A stretch of DNA of 64,000 nucleotides, taken from the NCBI RefSeq assembly GCF_037201975.1, contig NZ_CP147520.1, positions 6,200,001-6,264,000 of the forward strand, given 5' to 3'. The position numbers and the translations under genes were made by a program. The notes below the pieces were generated by a model, which made no database searches, was not told where the DNA came from, and was given only the letters and a program-made list of their open reading frames with translations. How positions within the stretch are numbered: position 1 is the first letter of the stretch; each line of letters opens with the position of its first letter. The DNA is from Streptomyces sp. TG1A-60 (lineage in GTDB: Bacteria > Actinomycetota > Actinomycetes > Streptomycetales > Streptomycetaceae). This document shows, piece by piece, positions 53,707-64,000 of the stretch.

Positions 53707-55284
53707 TCATCCTCCTGGGTTGGCGAGTTCCGCGGCTGCGAGAAGTTCGGCGAGGTGTACGAGGTCCGTGCCGGTGAGGCGGGGGAGGGCGCAGCCGGAG
53801 AGGGTGCGGCAGGCGTCCCGCCAGGCGCCGGGGATGGCGGCGGCGGCGCCGAGCGCGCCGGTCAGGGCGCCGGCGAGGGCCGGGGCTGAGTCGGCGACGC
53901 GGGAGAGGCAGGCGGCGGCGGGGACGGCCTCGGCGATCCGGCCGCGCGCGGCTGTGGCGAGGGCCAGGGCCACGGGGACGGTCTCGGCGGCGGCGATGCC
54001 GTAGCTGTAGACGTGGTCGACGATCTGGTGCTCGAGGAGCGGTACGAGAGCGAATGTGCCTTCTTTCCTGTGCCGGCGGGCGAGGTCCAGGGCGTGGCGG
54101 GCGTTGCGGCCGATCTCCGTCTCCTCGGGGAGTTCGGCGAGGGCGGCCTCCACGCAGTCACCGACGTCCGCGCCGACGAGCGCCAGCGCGAGCGCGGCGG
54201 CCATCGCGCGGGCGCCGTGCACGCCGTCGCCGTCCTGGGTGTACCGGGCGTCGAACTCGGCGAGTTCCGCCGCGAGTCGGGGGTCGCCCGGGTGGGCGAC
54301 GGCGAGCACGCAGGCGCGTACGCAGGCGGCGTCGTCGAAGTAGTGGGGGTTGTCGTGGCCGGTGGCGGGTGGGCGCAGGCCGGCGGCGAGGTTACCGAGG
54401 CCGGCGCGGACGGAGATCCGGGCGCGCAGGGGGAGTACGGCGGACTCGACCTCGGGCGCGCGTTCGGCTGCCGCCGCGATCTCGCTGGCGACGGCGTTCC
54501 AGGACAGGTCGATCGAGGCGCGCGTGCGGCGCTCCAGGCTCAGGCCGCCGAGGGCGCCCGCGTCGCCGGCCCGCAGGAGGGCCTCCGCCGCGAACGCCGC
54601 CCACTCCGCGTCGTCGGAGGGGCCGAGGCGGAGCGGCTCGGGGGGCTGGTTGAGTGCGATGGGGACCGGCAGCGTGGTTGTGGCGTTCTGCTCGGCGAAC
54701 GTGTCCAGCTCGCGGGTGAGGCGCCGGGTCCACTCCGGCATCCGGGCGGCCCGGTGCCGGGCGGCGGGCCAGCCGGCGGCGTCGCCCGCGGCGAGGCCGA
54801 GGAGGAGGCCCTCGATACGGCGGGCACCCGGGGGGCGTGTCGTGCCGGCCTCGGCTCCGCCTTCGGCCAGGGCGTTCCCACCCGCACCCGTGCGACTGTC
54901 GTCGTCGGGTGCGGGTGGCTCCCGTGGGGCGCCCTCGCCGCCGGTGACCGCACGTCCGGCCTCGATCGGCTTCGCCGCGAGCGGGGGTCGGGTTCTGGTG
55001 CGCTTCGCCACGACGGTGGGTTCGAGTGGGGCAAGCTTCGCCGTGAGCGTACGTTCGGCTTCGGTCGGTTCTGCCGCGATCGGGGGCTGGGCCCGGGTGG
55101 GCTTCGCCACGAGGGTGGGTTCGGTCCCGGTCGGGTTCGCCATGACCGTGCCTTCGGCTTCGGTGTGCTCCGCCGTGAGCGGGAGTTCCGTTCCGGCCGT
55201 GCTCTTCGCCCGCGGGGTGGGTGTCGAGGCGGGCGTCGTCCTCTCGCGCGGCTCGGGCTCGTGCCACGCAGTGGGCGGGGTCAT
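53707..55284 (-). CDS. Divergent ADP-ribosylglycohydrolase-like protein with repetitive N-terminal extension (paralogue B)
   Basis: A 525-residue protein. The first 160 residues are a low-complexity Thr/Pro/Ala region with two 33-residue repeats. The ARH-like fold begins at GLLLGLAAGDAAGWPAAR. The first metal motif TDDT is replaced by PSDDAEW, and the second, normally GxDxDT, reads SRVADSAPALAGALTGALG, keeping one Asp. FDDAACVRACVLAV may offer other ligands. It may be catalytically altered or inactive. ATG 55284 overlaps the upstream paralogue's stop (ATGA). The GC3 pattern is normal, so I take it to be a real gene. Confidence 0.83.
   Translation of the reverse strand: MTPPTAWHEPEPRERTTPASTPTPRAKSTAGTELPLTAEHTEAEGTVMANPTGTEPTLVAKPTRAQPPIAAEPTEAERTLTAKLAPLEPTVVAKRTRTRPPLAAKPIEAGRAVTGGEGAPREPPAPDDDSRTGAGGNALAEGGAEAGTTRPPGARRIEGLLLGLAAGDAAGWPAARHRAARMPEWTRRLTRELDTFAEQNATTTLPVPIALNQPPEPLRLGPSDDAEWAAFAAEALLRAGDAGALGGLSLERRTRASIDLSWNAVASEIAAAAERAPEVESAVLPLRARISVRAGLGNLAAGLRPPATGHDNPHYFDDAACVRACVLAVAHPGDPRLAAELAEFDARYTQDGDGVHGARAMAAALALALVGADVGDCVEAALAELPEETEIGRNARHALDLARRHRKEGTFALVPLLEHQIVDHVYSYGIAAAETVPVALALATAARGRIAEAVPAAACLSRVADSAPALAGALTGALGAAAAIPGAWRDACRTLSGCALPRLTGTDLVHLAELLAAAELANPGG
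54967..55164 (-). repeat. Two 99-bp coding repeats in the divergent ARH-like gene
   Basis: Residues 41-73 and 74-106 form two 33-residue units, each starting TEAE, with EPT(L/V)VAK in the middle and ending PP(I/L)AA(E/K)P. Part of a third unit (IEAGRAVTGG) follows and a partial one (TELPLTAEH) precedes. The DNA copies have diverged moderately, so the expansion is older than the perfect 15-bp array at 10064. Confidence 0.8.
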
Positions 55285-56435
55285 GCGGGGGTCTCCGTCT
55301 GGTCGTCCGCCGCGAGGGTGAAGGCGCTCGGGTCCGGTGGTGGCCACTCTGCGCGGTGCAGGGGTTCCGTGTCGGTACCTCGCTTCTCGCGCTCGTCCGG
55401 TGTCCGTTTCCGGCCCTCGCCCGGTACCCACTTCCCGCCCTCACCCGGTACCAGGAGTTCCGCCACGTCCAGCACGTGGTGGCCGGTCATGGAGGGGAGG
55501 CAGCTGCCTCTTGCCGGGCCGATCGCGGCGGCCCACTCGGGTGGGATCGACGATGCTCCCCGGGTCGCGCCGGCCAGCGCGCCGGCGACGGCGGCGGTCG
55601 TGTCGGCGTCGCGGCCCATGTTGACGGCGGTGAGGACGGACTCGGTGAAGTCGCCGTCGGCCGCCGTGTAGGCGCCGAAGGCGAGGGCGACGGCTTCGGG
55701 GGCGAGGTCGGTCCAGGGGTAGCCGCCGATGACGACGGCGGAGCGGACCGCGCGTTCGCCGCGGTGGGCGACGGCCACCGCCCGGCGCAGGGAGCGGGCG
55801 GTCCAGGAGTCGTCGGGGACGGCGGCGAGGGCGGAGGCCACGACCGCGATGGTGGGGGCGCCCGCCATGGCCGCCGCCACGCCGGCGGCGACCGCCTGGC
55901 CGCCGTAGATGCCCTCGCCGTCGTGGCTGACCGAGCCGTCGACGGCGACCAGGCGGGCGGCTTCCGCGGGTCGGCCCGCCGCGAAGACGCCGAAGGGGGC
56001 CGCGCGCATGGCCAGGCCGTCGCTCCAGGCGTGCCGGTGCTGGGCGGAGATCGGCGCGGCAAGGCCCCGGCGGAGGTTCTCCAGGGTGCCGCGTTCGCTG
56101 AAGCCGGCGCCCCGGAACGGTCCCTCGTCCAGATCCGCGATCCACTGGTGCCAGGCCGTCTCCACATGCGCGACGGTGAGCGCCGAGCCGTGCCGGGCCA
56201 GCAGCAGCCCGGAGAAGATGGCGTACTCGGTGTCGTCCGTCCCCGCGGGGGTCTGCGCCACGTACCCCGTGATGCGCCCCCAGCGCGCACGGATCTCGGA
56301 GGGCTTCATGTTCTCGGCGGGCGCACCCAGTGCGTCCCCGACGGCGAGCCCGAGCATGGCCCCACGTGCCCGTTCACGGAGGCCGGCGGCGTCCCCCGGC
56401 GCCGGAACCGGAGGAATACAGACGATGGAAGGCAT
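55281..56435 (-). CDS. ADP-ribosylglycohydrolase family protein (paralogue A)
   Basis: A 384-residue ARH/DraG member: RGAMLGLAVGDALGAPAENM, then AGTDDTEYAIFSGLLLARHG (first metal motif TDDT) and VNMGRDADTTAAVAGALAG (second), all intact. It heads the six-gene operon. ATG 56435 has GAGAGGC upstream and gives the natural MPSIVCIPPVP start. About 60 C-terminal residues are a charged, Pro-rich tail. Removal of ADP-ribose is inferred from family. Confidence 0.93.
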   Translation of the reverse strand: MPSIVCIPPVPAPGDAAGLRERARGAMLGLAVGDALGAPAENMKPSEIRARWGRITGYVAQTPAGTDDTEYAIFSGLLLARHGSALTVAHVETAWHQWIADLDEGPFRGAGFSERGTLENLRRGLAAPISAQHRHAWSDGLAMRAAPFGVFAAGRPAEAARLVAVDGSVSHDGEGIYGGQAVAAGVAAAMAGAPTIAVVASALAAVPDDSWTARSLRRAVAVAHRGERAVRSAVVIGGYPWTDLAPEAVALAFGAYTAADGDFTESVLTAVNMGRDADTTAAVAGALAGATRGASSIPPEWAAAIGPARGSCLPSMTGHHVLDVAELLVPGEGGKWVPGEGRKRTPDEREKRGTDTEPLHRAEWPPPDPSAFTLAADDQTETPA

Positions 56436-56725
56436 ATGGCGCCTCTCTGACCCGGTGGGCAGATCTGGCCCGATGGGCAGTTGATCCGCTCTGAGGATTT
56501 CCGAGATTTCCCAGCTTTCGCTGGGAAGATCCCTGCCACATCGGGTGCTTCGGCGGCCCCGGAACGCCTCCGTATCACCCGGTCGACATCTGTGCAGGGT
56601 CATATACGAATGAGCGGAAGCGTTCCTCGAACAAGTCGAGAGGGCTCGTCCGGACGCCTGGCGGAGCCGGGTAAGTACGGCCTTCCTTGCTGGCAGAAGC
56701 GATTATCCGAGCGTACGTTCGAGAT
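56436..56725. promoter_or_regulatory. Divergent promoter region of the ADP-ribosylglycohydrolase operon and the VIT gene
   Basis: 290 bp with no gene. A perfect 8-bp inverted repeat with a four-base loop, TTCCCAGC-TTTC-GCTGGGAA, lies at 56508-56527, about 73-92 bp before the ARH operon start. GATGGGCAG and GGTGGGCAG recur near 56455-56480. TACGTT at 56714-56719, 6 nt before the VIT ATG, looks like a -10 for a leaderless message. Confidence 0.55.
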
Positions 56726-57454
56726 ATGGCGATCGTTGAGACCGAGGCCGCGCCGCACGAGGCGCACCGCGACAACCACACCCACCGGGACGTCAACGGA
56801 GGCTGGCTGCGGCCGGCCGTGTTCGGGGCGATGGACGGACTCGTGTCCAACCTGGCGCTGATGACGGGTGTGGCGGGCGGATCGATGGGCCGGGAGGCGA
56901 TCGTCGTCGCCGGTCTCGCGGGGCTCGCCGCCGGGGCCTTCTCCATGGCCGCCGGCGAATACACCTCCGTCGCCTCGCAGCGTGAACTCGTCGAGGCCGA
57001 GCTCGACGTCGAACGGCGGGAGTTGCGCCAGCATCCCCAGGACGAGGAGAAGGAGCTGGCCGCGCTGTACGAGGCGCGCGGTGTCGAGCCGGGGCTCGCG
57101 CGTGAGGTGGCGAGCCAGCTGTCGCGCGACGCCGAGCGGGCTCTGGAGATCCATGCGCGCGAGGAGTTGGGGGTCGACCCCGGTGGCCTTCCCTCGCCGG
57201 TCGTCGCCGCCGTGTCGAGCTTCGGCGCCTTCGCGGTGGGCGCCCTGCTGCCCGTCCTGCCGTATCTGCTCGGTGCGAGCGCGCTGTGGCCGGCCGTGCT
57301 GGTGGCGCTCGTCGGGCTCTTCGGGTGCGGCGCGGTGGTGGCCAGGGTGACGGCCAGAACCTGGTGGTTCAGCGGACTGCGTCAGCTGGCCCTGGGGGGC
57401 GCCGCGGCGGGTGTGACGTATGCCCTGGGCAGTCTGTTCGGTGCGGCCGTATGA
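56726..57454 (+). CDS. VIT1/CCC1 family iron/manganese transporter
   Basis: A 242-residue VIT/CCC1-type membrane protein. The N-terminal part reads WLRPAVFGAMDGLVSNLALM and GVAGGSMGREAIVVAGLAGL; GAFSMAAGEYTSVASQRE is the conserved second-helix motif. A cytosolic helical segment with Glu-rich HPQDEEKELAAL (metal-binding region in plant VIT1) precedes three more helices. It probably moves Fe2+ or Mn2+ out of the cytoplasm. ATG 56726 is of leaderless type. Confidence 0.93.
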   Translation: MAIVETEAAPHEAHRDNHTHRDVNGGWLRPAVFGAMDGLVSNLALMTGVAGGSMGREAIVVAGLAGLAAGAFSMAAGEYTSVASQRELVEAELDVERRELRQHPQDEEKELAALYEARGVEPGLAREVASQLSRDAERALEIHAREELGVDPGGLPSPVVAAVSSFGAFAVGALLPVLPYLLGASALWPAVLVALVGLFGCGAVVARVTARTWWFSGLRQLALGGAAAGVTYALGSLFGAAV

Positions 57455-57826
57455 TGGATCGGGTGGCTATCTATACGAGGGGCCGCATAAATAGTCGTTA
57501 CCAGGCGGTTTCGAATGCTTAACCACTGGGCATGAGCCGTAAGCGCCGCGGGCAATGACGCCCGTCAAGCAATCGAAGTGGTGGGCGACGACGCCTCCTG
57601 CGCCTCCGGTCGACCGACACCGATCTGTCCGGTCGACTCCCCCTTGAGTGCGCCACCGTGCGCAGTACCCCCTCCGCACCTGTGGCGTCCGCATGTTGGG
57701 ACGAAGTATCCGCTTCCCGAGAATCGTTCCATCATGTAATCTGCACGAAATTTTGCACTTTACGCAGAGGGCCAGCGTCGTCCCTCGGCACTTTGCATAT
57801 GCCAGATGACGACGACGGGAGAGCCG
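57455..57826 (+). promoter_or_regulatory. gltB upstream region with an AT-rich, TTTGCA-repeated segment
   Basis: 372 bp without a credible gene. The left part has CCGGTCGAC twice (about 57608 and 57630). From about 57716 to 57805 base composition drops well below the surroundings; this part contains TAATCT (possible -10), TGCACGAAATTTTGCA (57742-57757) and further TTTACGCA and CTTTGCATATGC motifs. Repeats of TTTGCA/TGCA suggest a regulator site. I saw no convincing GlnR box. GGGAGAG lies 5 nt before ATG 57827. Confidence 0.5.
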
Positions 57827-62429
<4,603 letters not shown>

Positions 62430-62437
<8 letters not shown>

Positions 62438-63893
62438 CCCGAAGGGCTTCCTCAACCACGGGCGCGAGGTCGCCAGGTCCCGCCCCGTCGACGTACGCCT
62501 GAAGGACTGGAACGAGGTCTACGTCCCCGGCTCCCTGCTGCCGATCATCAGCAAGCAGGCCAGCCGCTGCATGGACTGCGGCATCCCGTTCTGCCACAAC
62601 GGCTGTCCGCTCGGGAACCTCATCCCCGAGTGGAACGACTACGCCTACCGCGAGGACTGGGAGGCGGCGTCGGAGCGGCTGCACGCGACGAACGACTTCC
62701 CGGAGTTCACCGGCCGCCTGTGCCCCGCTCCGTGCGAGTCGGCGTGTGTCCTCGGCATCAACCAGCCGGCCGTCACCATCAAGAACGTCGAGGTCTCGAT
62801 CATCGACAAGGCGTGGGACAGCGGTGATGTCGCGCCGCAGATCCCGGAGCGCCTGTCCGGCAAGACGGTCGCGGTCATCGGCTCGGGCCCGGCGGGCCTG
62901 GCGGCGGCGCAGCAGCTGACGCGGGCCGGCCACACGGTCGCCGTGTACGAGCGCGCCGACCGCGTCGGCGGTCTGCTGCGCTACGGCATCCCCGAGTTCA
63001 AGATGGAGAAGCGGCACATCAACCGCCGTACCGAGCAGATGCGCGCGGAGGGCACCCGCTTCCGTACGGGCATCGAGATCGGCCGCGACCTCAAGGCGAC
63101 GGACCTGAAGAAGCGGTACGACGCCGTCGTCATCGCGGCCGGCGCCACCACGGCCCGTGACCTCACGGTCCCCGGCCGCGAGCTGACCGGCATCCACCAG
63201 GCCATGGAGTACCTGCCCCTGGCCAACAAGGTCCAGGAGGGCGACTTCGTGGCGCCCCCCATCACGGCCGAGGGCAAGCACGTCGTCGTCATCGGCGGCG
63301 GCGACACGGGCGCGGACTGCGTGGGCACCGCCCACCGCCAGGGCGCGGCCTCCGTCACGCAGCTGGAGATCATGCCCAGGCCCGGCGACGACCGTGACCC
63401 GGTCTCCCAGCCCTGGCCGACCTTCCCGATGCTCTACAAGGTCACCTCGGCCCACGAGGAGGGCGGCGAGCGGGTCTACTCCGTCTCCACCACCCACTTC
63501 GAGGGCGACGAGGACGGCAACGTCCAGTGGCTGCACCTCACCGAGGTCGAGTTCATCGACGGCAGGCTGACCCCGAAGCCGGGCACGGAGCACAAGATCC
63601 CCGCCCAGCTGGTCACCCTCGCCATGGGCTTCACGGGCACCGACCGCGAGAACGGCCTGGTCGAGCAGTTCGGCCTGGAGCTCGACGAGCGGGGCAACAT
63701 CGCCCGCGACGCCGACTTCCAGACCAACGTGCCGGGTGTCTTCGTGGCCGGTGACGCCGGCCGCGGGCAGTCGCTCATCGTGTGGGCGATCGCGGAAGGC
63801 CGCTCGGCGGCCCGTGGCTGCGACCGCTTCCTCACGGGCGCGAGCGACCTGCCCGCACCGATCCGTCCCACGGACCGCGCCCTGATGGCCTGA
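62430..63893 (+). CDS. gltD: Glutamate synthase (NADPH) small subunit
   Basis: The 487-residue FAD/iron-sulphur subunit passes electrons from NADPH to GltB. Cysteines C47, C50, C55 and C59 ([14 protein letters not shown]) and C98, C102 and C106 ([10 protein letters not shown]) ligate the two [4Fe-4S] clusters. Two Rossmann folds are seen: [17 protein letters not shown] (FAD) and [17 protein letters not shown] (NADPH), with the C-terminal FAD motif [22 protein letters not shown] 62430 lies inside the end of gltB, so translation is coupled. Confidence 0.98.
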
Positions 63894-64000
63894 CGGCTCA
63901 GAGGGCCTTCGGGCCAGAGGGCCTTCGGGCCAGAGGTTCGGAGAGGTTCAGCACGGTGACCTGAGGGTCACCCTCCACACGTCCCGTACAACGGCGTACG
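63894..64000. repeat. Direct and inverted repeats after gltD
   Basis: CAGAGGGCCTTCGGGC occurs twice back to back at 63899-63930, with CAGAGG starting a third copy. GGTGACC-TGA-GGGTCACC follows at about 63956-63973. No U-run terminator is seen. The window ends here, and no coding region is recognised. Confidence 0.6.

Overview
The window is chromosomal DNA from a Streptomyces species or a very close relative. The evidence is the very high G+C with G/C-ending codons, GTG and TTG starts, a Gly/Gln/Met-rich DivIVA, the bifunctional HisA/TrpF enzyme PriA with no separate trpF, a TrpM-like ORF between trpC and trpB, a T-box in front of ileS, and intergenic repeats of a type common in Streptomyces. 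From memory the gene order matches the S. coelicolor ftsZ-to-gltD region. I see no prophage, integrase, insertion sequence, CRISPR array, rRNA or tRNA; this is core chromosome.

Layout. 1-5.9 kb is the distal division (dcw) cluster on the + strand: end of ftsQ, ftsZ, pgeF, a YggS-type PLP protein, sepF, yggT and divIVA, closed by a strong terminator. 6.1-9.6 kb is ileS on the - strand with a translational T-box leader. 9.9-12.6 kb holds a Lys/Ala-rich TraR/DksA protein, lspA and rluD. 12.6-20.1 kb is mixed: a probable antiporter fragment, a hexamer microsatellite, an MscS channel, a hydrolase, a Tat-exported PhoD phosphatase, a probable RTX-type pseudogene fragment, a DsbA-like protein, a membrane protein and a DUF2252 protein. 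20.4-23.9 kb is dnaE, preceded by a 38-bp imperfect direct repeat. 24-32.7 kb contains a small basic protein, a NYN protein, an ABC exporter pair, a membrane protein, YbaK, a LON-domain protein and two poorly characterised proteins.

32.9-47 kb is a histidine-tryptophan supercluster: hisD-hisC-hisB-small membrane protein-hisH-priA-ridA-hisF, mostly joined by 4-nt overlaps, then hisI, trpE, three small membrane-protein genes, trpC, trpM-like, trpB and trpA. PriA serves both pathways. A second DsbA-like gene and lgt follow. 49-56.4 kb is a - strand operon with four consecutive ADP-ribosylglycohydrolase-family genes, then a class III CoA-transferase and a CitE-like lyase. 56.7-63.9 kb has a VIT/CCC1 metal transporter and the glutamate synthase genes gltB and gltD.

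Points worth attention are the four-gene ADP-ribosylglycohydrolase array with one paralogue that has lost standard motifs, the SD-sequestering T-box, about ten genes with a -10-like hexamer 6-8 nt upstream of the start (apparently leaderless), the RTX-like remnant, the dnaE upstream repeat, and two apparent one-base C-run frameshifts (trpE-linked membrane protein and CitE-like gene) that may be assembly errors.
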